Notes: generated by a model from the letters alone, not told the origin. Counted from the first letter of the stretch, positions 49,236 through 58,084 are shown. The stretch: DNA of 64,000 nt from an uncultured Sphingomonas sp. (GCA_913776255.1 CAJYLV010000055.1:43371-107370), one strand, 5' to 3'. Translations and numbers: made by a program.

Positions 49236-51602
49236 GTGTCCCGCTTTCGCTTCAGCCCCGCCGCTCGTGCGCGCGCGCGCCTGCTCCGCCGCTTCCTGCT
49301 GCTGACCGGCGCGGCGGCGACCGTGCCGGCGCTCGCCGCGGCGGCGCCGCTCGCCACGCTCGACCGCAACGGCAGCATGGTCGCGGTCGAGCCCTATGCG
49401 CCCAACATCGTGCGCGTGACGATCGCGCTCGACCGCGCGCAGGCCGAGGCGCCGCCGGGCGACGGCCCCAACGCCGCCCCGGATGCCGCCGGCTGGTCGC
49501 ATCGCAGCGCTGCGGACGGCGATGCGTTCGCGTCGGCGGCGATGACGCTGACCGTGAAGGCGCAGCCGTGGCCCGGCGCGCCGACCCAGATGCAGCGCTA
49601 TTTCGCGCCGTCGCTGCCGCCGGTGTCGATCCGCGTCGCCGATGCCTCGGGCGCGACCGTGACCGAGATGACCGGGTGGGAGATGGCGCCGCACGTCGTC
49701 AACGGCGAGAAGACGTTCCGCGTCGGCGCCAGCTTCGCGGTGACGCCCGGCGAACATTATTACGGGCTCGGCCAGAACCAGGAAGGGCAGCTCGACCTCA
49801 AGGGCCGCACCATCGACTGCCGCCACAATTACGATGCCCCGGCCGGCGAGACGGTGTGCGTGCCGTTCATGGTCACCAACAAGGGCTATGGGATCGTCTG
49901 GGACAATCCGTCGGTCACCACCGTGTCGCCCGGGCTGCACAATGCGACGCGCTGGCAGTCGGAGGTCGGCGAGCGCGTGTCGTTCTTCGTCATCACCGGC
50001 CGCACCGCCGACGATCTGTACGCGGGCTATGCGACGCTCACCGGGCGCACCCCGCTGCCGCCCAAGGCCGCGTTCGGGCTGATCCAGAGCAAGGCGCGCT
50101 ACGAGACGCAGAAGGAATTGCTCGACATCGCGGAGGGTTATCGCAGCCGCGGGCTCCCGCTCGACGTGATGGTGCTCGACTGGTTCTACTGGACGCGCAT
50201 GGGGCAGCTCGACATCGACCGCAGCTTCTTCCCCGATCCGAAGGGGATGAACGACCGGCTGCGCGCGATGGGGATGCACTCGATCATCAGCGTCTGGCCG
50301 CGCTTCGAACGCGAGTCGCGCTATTTCGACCTGCTCGACAGCAAGGGCTGGCTGCTGAAGGACAAGGACGGCAATCCGGCGGACGGGCTGGCGGTGCGCT
50401 CGGATCGCGCGGGGGCGCTGATCGACAGCACCAACCCGGCGGCGCGCGCGTGGTTCTGGGACCGGCTGCGCGACAATATCGCCAGCCAGGGCTTCGACTG
50501 GTTCTGGCTGGACGAGACCGAGCCCGATCTGGTGCCGGACGGCTATTTCTACGCGATCGGGTCGGGCGACCGCTATCACAACCTGTTCCCGCTGGTGCAC
50601 ACCAGCGGCGTCGCCGAGGGGTCCGCGCGCGATCGCCCGACGCTGCGCAACCTGATCCTGTCGCGCGCCGCCTATCTGGGCGTGCAGCGCAACGGGGCGC
50701 TGTTCTGGTCGTCGGACATCAAGTCGACGTGGGAAGCCTATCGCCGCCAGATCCCCGCCGGGCTCGGCTTCACCGCGACCGGCATGGCCTATTGGGGGAG
50801 CGACATCGGCGGCTGGCAGTGGCCGAACGGCCCCAAGGCGCAGAAGCCCGTGCTGCTCGACCCGGCGGGCGCGACCGCGATGGCCCCGAGCTACGCCGAC
50901 TATCCGGAACTGTTCACGCGCTGGTTCGCGTACAGCGTGTTCACGCCGACGCTGCGCATCCACGGGCAGCGGCCGGGCACCGCGCTGTGGGAATATGGCC
51001 GCGCGGCGGAGCCGGTGCTCGGCGGCTTCCTGAAGCTGCGCTATGCGTTGATGCCCTATCTGTATGCGCTGGGGCGGCGGACCTACGAGACGAACGCGCC
51101 GTTCATGCGCGCGCTGTTCATGGATTTCCCGGACGATCCGAAGGTCCTCGACATGGGCGACGAATATATGTTCGGCCCCGCGTTCCTCGTCGCGCCGGTG
51201 ACCGAACAGGGGCAGACCAGCCGCGCGGTCTATCTGCCCGCGGGCACGGACTGGTACGATTACTGGACCAACGAAAGGCATCGCGGCGGGCAGACCGTCA
51301 CCGTCGCCGCCCCGATCGACCACATCCCGCTGTTCGTGCGCGCCGGGTCGATCGTGCCGATGGGCGTGCCGGTGCAGAGCACCGCGACGCGCCAGCCGCT
51401 GGAGAGCATCCGCGTCTATCCGGGCGCCGACGCGCGTTTCACGCTCTACGACGACGACGGCACGACCAACGCCTACAAGGACGGCCGGAACGGCAGCAGC
51501 GCGACATTGCGCTGGGACGATGCCGCGGGCCGGCTGACCGCCACGGGCAAGCTGCCGACCGGGCAGGACGCCGCGCGGCTGCTGCAGGTGATCGGCCGGT
51601 AG
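49236..51602 (+). CDS. Glycoside hydrolase family 31 (alpha-xylosidase/alpha-glucosidase-like), exported
   Basis: GTG start 49236 (VSRFRFSPAARARARLLRRFLLLTGAAATVPALAAAAP signal); LDVMVLDWFYWTRMGQLDIDRSFFPDPKGM; GFDWFWLDETEPDL; FWSSDIKSTWEAYRRQIPAGL. Confidence 0.92.
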   Translation: MSRFRFSPAARARARLLRRFLLLTGAAATVPALAAAAPLATLDRNGSMVAVEPYAPNIVRVTIALDRAQAEAPPGDGPNAAPDAAGWSHRSAADGDAFASAAMTLTVKAQPWPGAPTQMQRYFAPSLPPVSIRVADASGATVTEMTGWEMAPHVVNGEKTFRVGASFAVTPGEHYYGLGQNQEGQLDLKGRTIDCRHNYDAPAGETVCVPFMVTNKGYGIVWDNPSVTTVSPGLHNATRWQSEVGERVSFFVITGRTADDLYAGYATLTGRTPLPPKAAFGLIQSKARYETQKELLDIAEGYRSRGLPLDVMVLDWFYWTRMGQLDIDRSFFPDPKGMNDRLRAMGMHSIISVWPRFERESRYFDLLDSKGWLLKDKDGNPADGLAVRSDRAGALIDSTNPAARAWFWDRLRDNIASQGFDWFWLDETEPDLVPDGYFYAIGSGDRYHNLFPLVHTSGVAEGSARDRPTLRNLILSRAAYLGVQRNGALFWSSDIKSTWEAYRRQIPAGLGFTATGMAYWGSDIGGWQWPNGPKAQKPVLLDPAGATAMAPSYADYPELFTRWFAYSVFTPTLRIHGQRPGTALWEYGRAAEPVLGGFLKLRYALMPYLYALGRRTYETNAPFMRALFMDFPDDPKVLDMGDEYMFGPAFLVAPVTEQGQTSRAVYLPAGTDWYDYWTNERHRGGQTVTVAAPIDHIPLFVRAGSIVPMGVPVQSTATRQPLESIRVYPGADARFTLYDDDGTTNAYKDGRNGSSATLRWDDAAGRLTATGKLPTGQDAARLLQVIGR

Positions 51603-51631
51603 CGCTTTCTCCTTTTCCCCTCTTCCTCCTT

Positions 51632-51716
51632 CGTCGCCCCGGACCTGATCCGGGGCCCCGCTTCTCCTTGCCGGCGGAAGGAAGGAGCGGGATCCCGGGT
51701 CAGGCCCGGGATGACG
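51632..51716. repeat. Composite inverted repeat, same family as 43649-43738, between convergent genes
   Basis: cgtcgccccggacctgatccggggccccgctt ... agcgggatcccgggtcaggcccgggatgacg. Confidence 0.85.
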
Positions 51717-51751
51717 AAAGAAGGCGGCGGATCGTTGGCCGTCGACCGCCG

Positions 51752-53425
51752 CTACCGATACCGCCCCAGCGTCACCTTCAGCACCGCCGGTCGATCGATC
51801 AGGTTGATCCCGTAATCGGTCTGGTCGCCATTCCAGATGCGGTCCATCACCCAGCGCCCCTGATCGAAATGCCCCTCCTCGACCCGCACGACCAGCCCGT
51901 TCGCCCGGTCCTTCTCTGCGTCGCCCGCGCGCGTGCCGAAGGTCAGGCGCACATGGTCGCCCGTCACGAGGAACTCGTCGGCCGACAGCTGCGCCACCGC
52001 GGCCCCGCCGACCGGCTCGCTCGCCCAGGGCGCGGGGTCCGACTTGAGCCAGCTCCACTCCTTCAGGCCGAACTGCCATTCGCCCCAGCTGGCCGCGATC
52101 GTCCAGTCGCCCATCGTCGTCGAGACCACCGCACCATCGTCGGGCTTCGCGACGCCCCAGGTGGGATGGTCGAACGCGATCCGCGCCCATTCGCGCTGCA
52201 TCCCGGCGAAGGTGGCATAGGGCAGCGCGAAGGCGTCGAGCGTCGCGGCGTCCAGCGCCTTGGCACCCAGCGGGAAATTGAAATAGCCGGTATCGTCCAT
52301 GCCGAACGGCGCGAACCCGATCGCGCCGCGCCCGACCGCCGCGTAAAAATAACGCGCGAACAGCCGCGCATTGCCGATCTCGGGCACCATCAGCGCATTG
52401 TCGGGACGGCGATAGGCGTCGAGATAGAGCTCGGCGTTCTTGCTCAGCTTGTCGTAGATGTCGGGGGCGGCGAAGTCGATCGACGGTGCCGCCGCCTTCC
52501 AGATGTCGAGGACGTCCTGCTGCGGCCCGCCGCTGGCGACACCGTCGGGATCGGGGACGTTCGACGGCCCGGCGAGCGCGGCGTTGACGTACATCGGCAG
52601 CGACTTGATCGCCTTGCCCGCCGCGGCGATCGCCTCGATGTAGCGCGCGGTGTGCCAGGTGTTGAACGCACGGTCCGCCTGCGCGGCGAACACCTGCGTC
52701 CATGTCCCCGACTTGCCGACCCGCCGCGCCAGCACCGCCGGCACCGGCTTCGCAAATTCGGCGTTCGCCGCAGCGCCATAATCGCGCGGGTTGCGATAGC
52801 TGCCGACCTCGTTTTCGGGCTGCACCATGATGACGGTGTTCTGCGGATCGTGATCGCGCAGATAGGTCATCAGCGCCACGAACGCGCGCTTGTCCGCCTC
52901 GCGCGTGCTGGTCGCCATCGGCGTCAGGACATAATGATCCTTGCCGGTGCGGTCCTTCATGCGCGGGAAGCGACGATTGTCGAGCTTGACCCAGTCCGGC
53001 GTGTAGCCGGGCGAGGTGTTCTTCCAGGTGCCGAACCAGAGCAGCACCACGCGCTTGTCATGCGCGCGCGCCTGGTCGAGCAGCATCTGCACGAACGAGA
53101 AATCGAACTGGCCCTCGCGTGGCTCGATCTGTTGCCACGCGACCGGCATCTCCAGCGTGTTGGCGTGGAGGCGATCGAGCACCGGCCAGACGCTGGGCAA
53201 CGCGATCGCGTAATTGCTGCTGTTGTTGGCCTGCGCCGCCAGCATCAGGAAGGGCGCGCCGTCGACGATCAGCGCATGCCGGCCGTCGCGCTGCACCAGA
53301 TGCGGCACCGGCGTGCGCACGGCGGCGCCGCGCGGATCGGGTGACGCCTGCGGCATCGCACGTGCCGCTGCGATCGAGGCGGTGGTCAGCAGCGCGGCGG
53401 CCGCGATCGTGCGTGTCAGCGTCAT
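51752..53425 (-). CDS. GH35/DUF5597-type beta-galactosidase-like protein
   Basis: MTLTRTIAAAALLTTASIAAARA signal; FLMLAAQANNSSNYAIALPSVWPVLDRLHANTLEMPVAWQQIEPREGQFDFSFVQMLLDQARAHDKRVVLLWFGTWKN; MVQPENEVGSYRN. Confidence 0.88.
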   Translation of the reverse strand: MTLTRTIAAAALLTTASIAAARAMPQASPDPRGAAVRTPVPHLVQRDGRHALIVDGAPFLMLAAQANNSSNYAIALPSVWPVLDRLHANTLEMPVAWQQIEPREGQFDFSFVQMLLDQARAHDKRVVLLWFGTWKNTSPGYTPDWVKLDNRRFPRMKDRTGKDHYVLTPMATSTREADKRAFVALMTYLRDHDPQNTVIMVQPENEVGSYRNPRDYGAAANAEFAKPVPAVLARRVGKSGTWTQVFAAQADRAFNTWHTARYIEAIAAAGKAIKSLPMYVNAALAGPSNVPDPDGVASGGPQQDVLDIWKAAAPSIDFAAPDIYDKLSKNAELYLDAYRRPDNALMVPEIGNARLFARYFYAAVGRGAIGFAPFGMDDTGYFNFPLGAKALDAATLDAFALPYATFAGMQREWARIAFDHPTWGVAKPDDGAVVSTTMGDWTIAASWGEWQFGLKEWSWLKSDPAPWASEPVGGAAVAQLSADEFLVTGDHVRLTFGTRAGDAEKDRANGLVVRVEEGHFDQGRWVMDRIWNGDQTDYGINLIDRPAVLKVTLGRYR

Positions 53426-53526
53426 TCTCTCTCTCCCCGGCCGATGGCGCCGCCGGCCGACCGGCGCGCCCGCGGCGGCGCCGTTCCGTCGCCCCTGTGC
53501 CGCCCCGTCCTTGCCGCAATCGGGAG

Positions 53527-53536
53527 AGCGCTAACA
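53527..53536. promoter_or_regulatory. Weak candidate LacI-like half operator (TGTTAGCGCT)
   Basis: agcgctaaca about 100 bp upstream of the GH35-like gene start at 53425. Confidence 0.3.
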
Positions 53537-53562
53537 AGCCCTTTCGCGTGCGGCGCCGTCCC

Positions 53563-54408
53563 TCAGAGCGGTTCGCCGCCGTCGCCCAGCCGCTGGCGGA
53601 AGCCGTGCAGGCTGGTGTCGAGGAAACGACGGCAATCCTTGGCGAAGTGCGAGTGATCGACATAGCCGGCTTCCCACAGCACGCGGCCGGTTGCCGTCGC
53701 GTCGCCGAGCAGCCGGCGCAGCACGCGACCGAAGCGGCGCAGCACCAGCAGCCGCTTCGGCGGCAGGCCGAAATCACGCAGGCACCGGGTGGACAATTGC
53801 GCGGGCGTGACGCCGAGGGCGGTGCACAGCGCGGCGACGCCGATGCGCGGATCGGCATCGATCAGCGCCGCGACCTGCTGCGCGAGGCCGGCGCGCGCGC
53901 CGCGGGCGGCGGGGCGCGCGGCGAACCACCCGGCGAACGCCGCCGCGGCGCCCGCCTGCGGATCGGCGAGCGGCGGCGGAGCCACGTCGAGCGCGGTCAG
54001 CGGTACGACGCGGTCGGTGACGCGCGACAGGTCGCGATCGAACAGCGCCGCCCAGGCGGTCGCGCGCAGCCGCACCCCGAGCAGGACCGCATCGCCATGC
54101 TCCAGCTGCGCAGCGCGGGTCGTCGGCCCGATCACCCCGATCCGCGGCAGCGGCTCGCTGCGCCGGCCGCGCAACGTCAACCACGCGTCACCGCTGCCCC
54201 CAGCCAGCATGTAGAGCCGCGGCCCGCCCGGCAGGACGATGGCGCCGCGATCGCCCGCCCCCGCCGCGCGCGCGACATAGCCGGCGACGAGATCGTCGGT
54301 GCCCGACGGCGGCGCGCCCCGCTCCAGCGCGATCGATGGCCTCTCCACGTACCGCTCCGCGATGATGGTCGCGAAGATACGGCGCCGCGCGCCCGATGGA
54401 TGCGTCAC
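53563..54408 (-). CDS. AraC family transcriptional regulator
   Basis: GTG start 54408 VTHPSGARRRIFATIIAERYVERPSIALERG; C-terminal ALIDADPRIGVAALCTALGVTPAQLSTRCLRDFGLPPKRLLVLRRFGRVLRRLL...VLWEAGYVDHSHFAKDCRRFLDTSLHGFRQ (AraC HTH). The longer track ORF start at 55110 overlaps the LuxR gene and was not used. Confidence 0.85.
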   Translation of the reverse strand: MTHPSGARRRIFATIIAERYVERPSIALERGAPPSGTDDLVAGYVARAAGAGDRGAIVLPGGPRLYMLAGGSGDAWLTLRGRRSEPLPRIGVIGPTTRAAQLEHGDAVLLGVRLRATAWAALFDRDLSRVTDRVVPLTALDVAPPPLADPQAGAAAAFAGWFAARPAARGARAGLAQQVAALIDADPRIGVAALCTALGVTPAQLSTRCLRDFGLPPKRLLVLRRFGRVLRRLLGDATATGRVLWEAGYVDHSHFAKDCRRFLDTSLHGFRQRLGDGGEPL

Positions 54409-54422
54409 GACCGCCGCGCGGG

Positions 54423-55751
54423 TCAGCGGCGCGGCGGCTGGTCGTGGGTCGAGGCGCGGATCAGGTTGCTGAAGATCAGCCGGACCAGATCGACCTGCCG
54501 GTTGCTGCCGGTCTTGACGAACACCTGCTTCAGATAGCCGCGCGCGGTGCCGAGCTTGACGTGCAGCGCCTGCGCCGCGGCCGCCAGCGTCTGGCCTGAC
54601 GCCAGCAGGCAGGTCAGCTCGGTCTCGACCCGCGACAGCCGGAACAGCTTGCACACCGGTTCGGCGAGTTGGTGGATGTCGAGCCCCGGGTCGACGAAGA
54701 ACAGCAAGGCGCCGTCCCCGTCCCCGCTCCCGTCCCATCCCGCGCCGTGCGGCAACGCCGCGAACGACGTGACCAGCGGCGGCCCGCCCTCCCGCCGCAG
54801 CATCAACAGTGGCAGCCGGTCGGTCGCGCCGTCCGCCCCGCCCTGCGCCAGCACATAGCCGATCGCGGTCGACAGCGCCGCGGCATCGGCACGGTCCGTC
54901 GCCTGCACCTGCCCGCGATGCTCGCGAATCCCGTCGTGGCGCTCCATCAGGTGCCGCGCCGTCTCGTTGGCGAAGGCGACATGCCCATCGCCCGACAGCA
55001 GCACGACGCCGATCGCGACGAGGTTGAGTCCGGCCTCGACCCCGGCGGTGCGCCGCTGCGCGAGCCGCGCCGCTTCCCACAGCCGGAAATAGGCCGAGAC
55101 GCTCGGCCATTCGTGCCGGCAGCGCGCCTCGATCGCGCGGCGCGCCGCCTCATCGGCCGAGCGGAAGACGAGATTGACGAACGTGCCGGGCTGGCCCGGC
55201 GTCCGCTGCACGGGGATCACCAGCGCCGCGGCGGGATCGGCGGTCGAGACGCGATCGCACCAGACCGGCTCCGGCGCATGATGGCCGCAGCCGGATTCGA
55301 GCCGGTCGGCGATCTGCGCCAGCGCCGCGCCGGTTACGTCGTCAAGCCCCTGCGCGGCGAGGCAGCGCGACGCGCCCTGCGCGTGCGTGCTGGTCAGTGC
55401 CCAGGCCTGCGCGCCCAGCGTGGCGGCGAAATGCCCGACGACCAGCGCGACGTCGTCGGCGACCGTGATCGCGTCGTCGTTAATGTCGTGGAAGGTGACC
55501 CGTGCATCGCGCACCGGCGGCCGTCCCTGAATCAAATGCCGCACGCTCCCGCCATCGTGCTCCGCCACCACACTGGCGCGCGCAACGGCTCCGCGGAAGA
55601 GCATGGGCAGATCTTCGTCTGCCAGCAATGCACTACCTCTCCACCTTCGGTTCCCGATTCCCTGCGTCGGGTTGTCCTCTTCTACGCCAACCGGCCGCCA
55701 CGTCATTCGATCCGATGCATCCCATTTTGAAACAAGGGAAAGTGCAGTCAT
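54423..55751 (-). CDS. LuxR-type HTH transcriptional regulator
   Basis: Start ATG 55751 MTALSLVSKWDASDRMTW; C-terminal PVCKLFRLSRVETELTCLLASGQTLAAAAQALHVKLGTARGYLKQVFVKTGSNRQVDLVRLI; divergent from the 55926-60900 operon. Confidence 0.88.
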   Translation of the reverse strand: MTALSLVSKWDASDRMTWRPVGVEEDNPTQGIGNRRWRGSALLADEDLPMLFRGAVARASVVAEHDGGSVRHLIQGRPPVRDARVTFHDINDDAITVADDVALVVGHFAATLGAQAWALTSTHAQGASRCLAAQGLDDVTGAALAQIADRLESGCGHHAPEPVWCDRVSTADPAAALVIPVQRTPGQPGTFVNLVFRSADEAARRAIEARCRHEWPSVSAYFRLWEAARLAQRRTAGVEAGLNLVAIGVVLLSGDGHVAFANETARHLMERHDGIREHRGQVQATDRADAAALSTAIGYVLAQGGADGATDRLPLLMLRREGGPPLVTSFAALPHGAGWDGSGDGDGALLFFVDPGLDIHQLAEPVCKLFRLSRVETELTCLLASGQTLAAAAQALHVKLGTARGYLKQVFVKTGSNRQVDLVRLIFSNLIRASTHDQPPRR

Positions 55752-55925
55752 TTTTACCCCCTCATTCGAGGGGGGCGGGCGTAGCGGAACGGGAGGAGCG
55801 GTCGCCCGCAAAGGGGGGGAATAGTGAACGGATGATTAACGGTATCTCCGAGTCGGCTCGGTCCGCAGGATTGCCGGGCTGGAAAAACACCGCCGGCTGA
55901 ACCGGCCAACAAGGGATGCCTGACC

Positions 55926-57641
55926 ATGAAATCGCGTCTTCTGATCGCCGCATCGATCCCGGTCCTGGCGTGGACCGTGCCCGTCTGCGCCCAGACCACC
56001 GAGCCCGGAAACAGCTACACCACCACCAATACCAACAACGGCAACGCCGCCGGCGGCGACGTCGCGAGCAGCGCCTACAACACCGCCAACACCGACAGTT
56101 CGACCAACACCAACAGCTCGACCAACGACAGCAACAACACCGCGACGAACACGCAGACCGACTCGTCGGATCGCTCGTGGACCGACAATTCGAACCGCTC
56201 GACGACCGACAATGCGAACAATTCGCGTACCAACAATTCGGTCCGCGACAGCAACAACACCGCGTCGACCACCTCGACCTCGACGTGGACCGATCAGTCG
56301 AACCGCTCGACCACCGACAATTCGAACAACTCGCGCACCAACACCACCACCAACACCGACAGCAGCGGCGCCTCAGGCGCACAGGTCGCGGCCAACAACG
56401 GCAGCAGCGCGACCGACAGCCGCAACCAATCGGTGACCAACACCGACAATGCCGACCGGTCGATGACCGACAATTCGAACCGCTCGACCACCACCAACAC
56501 GAGCACGACGAACTCCTCGGCGAACGGCGCGCAGGTCGCGGCCAACAACGGCAGCTCCGCGAGCGATAACCGCAATCAATCGGTGACCAACACCGACAAT
56601 GCCGACCGCTCGTACACCTATAACGACAATGCCGACCGCTCGACGGTGAACACCGACAATTCGAACCGCTCGACCACCAGCACCTCGACCACCACCTCCG
56701 CCTCGGGCGCGCAGGTCGCAAACAACGGCGGTGGCTCGGCGACCGACAGCCGCGACCAGTCGAACAACTCGCGGATGACGACCACCAACACCGACAATTC
56801 GGCGAGCGGCGCGCAAGTCGCGGCCAGTGGCGGCGGCAACGCCAGCGACAGTCGCAACCAGTCGACCAACACGCGCACCACGACCACCTCGGCGTCGGGC
56901 GCGCAGGTCGCCTCGAACGGCAGCGGATCGGCCACCGACAGCCGCAACCAGTCCACGACCGACAATTCGCGGACCAGCTCGGCGAGCGGAGCACAGGTCG
57001 CGAACAACGGCAGCGGCTCCGCGACCGACAGTCGCAACCAGTCGACCACCGACAATTCCGACAATTCGAACCGCTCGCGGACCAGCTCGGCCAACGGCGC
57101 GCAGGTCGCGAACAACGGCAGCGGCTCCGCGACCGACAGCCGCAACCAGTCGACCAACGACAATTCGCGGACCAGTTCGGCCAGCGGCGCGCAGGTGGCG
57201 GCGAACAACGGCGACGCCACCGACAGCCGTGACATGTCGACCAACGACAATTCGGATCGTCGCAACACCGCCAGCAACTCGGGCCGCGGCTCGGTCGCGA
57301 CCAATGGCGACGCCAGCTACGCCGACAGCTCGATGCGCAGCACCGGCATGGCGTCGGCGGGCACCGGGGCGGCGTCGACCTCGAACGTCTTCGGGGCCAG
57401 CGCGGTGGTCTCCTCGGCGACGCTCGCCAGCTACGTCACCGGCGTGCGGGTCGATTACAACCAGACCCCGGGCGGTGCCAATGCCGCGGTCAACAACAGC
57501 CTGACCACCGGCGACGGCGCGTTCCAGAACCTCGCCGGGCTGCAGTCGCTCAACATGAACACCGGCGCCGGCGCATCGCAGAATTCGGCGGTGAACGTCA
57601 GCGTCGCCGCGGGGACGATCAACCTCGGCGGCGGTCAATAA
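55926..57641 (+). CDS. Asn/Ser/Thr-rich repetitive secreted protein; candidate functional-amyloid (FapC-like) fibre subunit
   Basis: MKSRLLIAASIPVLAWTVPVCAQ signal; 8 repeats of GAQVA(x)NNG..SATDSRNQS with NTDNSNRSTT linkers; C-terminal FQNLAGLQSLNMNTGAGASQNSAVNVSVAAGTINLGGGQ. Confidence 0.85.
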   Translation: MKSRLLIAASIPVLAWTVPVCAQTTEPGNSYTTTNTNNGNAAGGDVASSAYNTANTDSSTNTNSSTNDSNNTATNTQTDSSDRSWTDNSNRSTTDNANNSRTNNSVRDSNNTASTTSTSTWTDQSNRSTTDNSNNSRTNTTTNTDSSGASGAQVAANNGSSATDSRNQSVTNTDNADRSMTDNSNRSTTTNTSTTNSSANGAQVAANNGSSASDNRNQSVTNTDNADRSYTYNDNADRSTVNTDNSNRSTTSTSTTTSASGAQVANNGGGSATDSRDQSNNSRMTTTNTDNSASGAQVAASGGGNASDSRNQSTNTRTTTTSASGAQVASNGSGSATDSRNQSTTDNSRTSSASGAQVANNGSGSATDSRNQSTTDNSDNSNRSRTSSANGAQVANNGSGSATDSRNQSTNDNSRTSSASGAQVAANNGDATDSRDMSTNDNSDRRNTASNSGRGSVATNGDASYADSSMRSTGMASAGTGAASTSNVFGASAVVSSATLASYVTGVRVDYNQTPGGANAAVNNSLTTGDGAFQNLAGLQSLNMNTGAGASQNSAVNVSVAAGTINLGGGQ

Positions 57642-57713
57642 CGTCGCGAACGCGGGGCGGGGTGGCAGCGCCATCCCGCCTCCTTTCGGTTCGTTCGATC
57701 GGGAGATCGGGAC

Positions 57714-58082
57714 ATGCGTATCCTCTTCATCGGCCCGGCGCTGCTCGCCGCCATCGTGCCGGTTTCGGCAACGGCGCAGACCACGCCGCCCGCCCCGCCC
57801 GCGCCGCCGGTCCAGGCCGGTCCGTTCGGTGCCGCGGCACCGGTCGACAATGCGCAGCTCGGCGCGGTCACCGGCCAGTCGGATCTATCGCAGGTGATCC
57901 GCGCGCAGAACACCAGCACGGTCAGCGGCAACAGCGTCAACGGCCATTCGGAAACCGGGACGATCAGCTTCGACCCCAATTCCTTCCAGAACCTCAACGG
58001 CCTGTCGTTGCTCAGCGCGAACACCGGAAACAATGTTTCCATCAATTCGTCGCTGAACGTGAACGTCGCGATCAATCAGTAA
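57714..58082 (+). CDS. Small secreted protein; candidate nucleator (FapB-like)
   Basis: MRILFIGPALLAAIVPVSATAQ signal; ...FDPNSFQNLNGLSLLSANTGNNVSINSSLNVNVAINQ shares C-terminal motif with upstream gene. Confidence 0.8.
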   Translation: MRILFIGPALLAAIVPVSATAQTTPPAPPAPPVQAGPFGAAAPVDNAQLGAVTGQSDLSQVIRAQNTSTVSGNSVNGHSETGTISFDPNSFQNLNGLSLLSANTGNNVSINSSLNVNVAINQ

Positions 58083-58084
58083 CG

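Noticed and set aside
49085-53344. 1419-aa + strand ORF, and 1229-aa minus ORF 49014..52703
   Set aside because: High-GC antisense or wrong-frame readings through the GH31 and GH35-like genes; Arg/Ala-rich composition and no domain, while the true frames have signal peptides and catalytic motifs.
53563-55110. 515-aa AraC ORF starting at 55110
   Set aside because: N-terminal half is an off-frame reading of the LuxR gene; GTG at 54408 gives a standard AraC-size protein.
55916-56569. + frame ORF rich in RQQQHR (217 aa) overlapping the repeat protein
   Set aside because: Alternative reading frame of the same repeats, no signal peptide.
56341-57250. Possible CRISPR array because of regularly recurring short repeats
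   Set aside because: Repeats are imperfect, in-frame, variable in spacing and translate into a conserved peptide; no cas genes.
55762-57674. Antisense ORFs over the repeat gene (55762..56994, 56618..57304, 56373..57674), some strikingly repetitive (e.g. LSVAEPLPLFATCAPLAELVREL)
   Set aside because: They are reverse complements of the GAQVA/SRNQS repeats. The + frame has a signal peptide, operon position and a C-terminal motif shared with the next gene, so the repeats belong to it.
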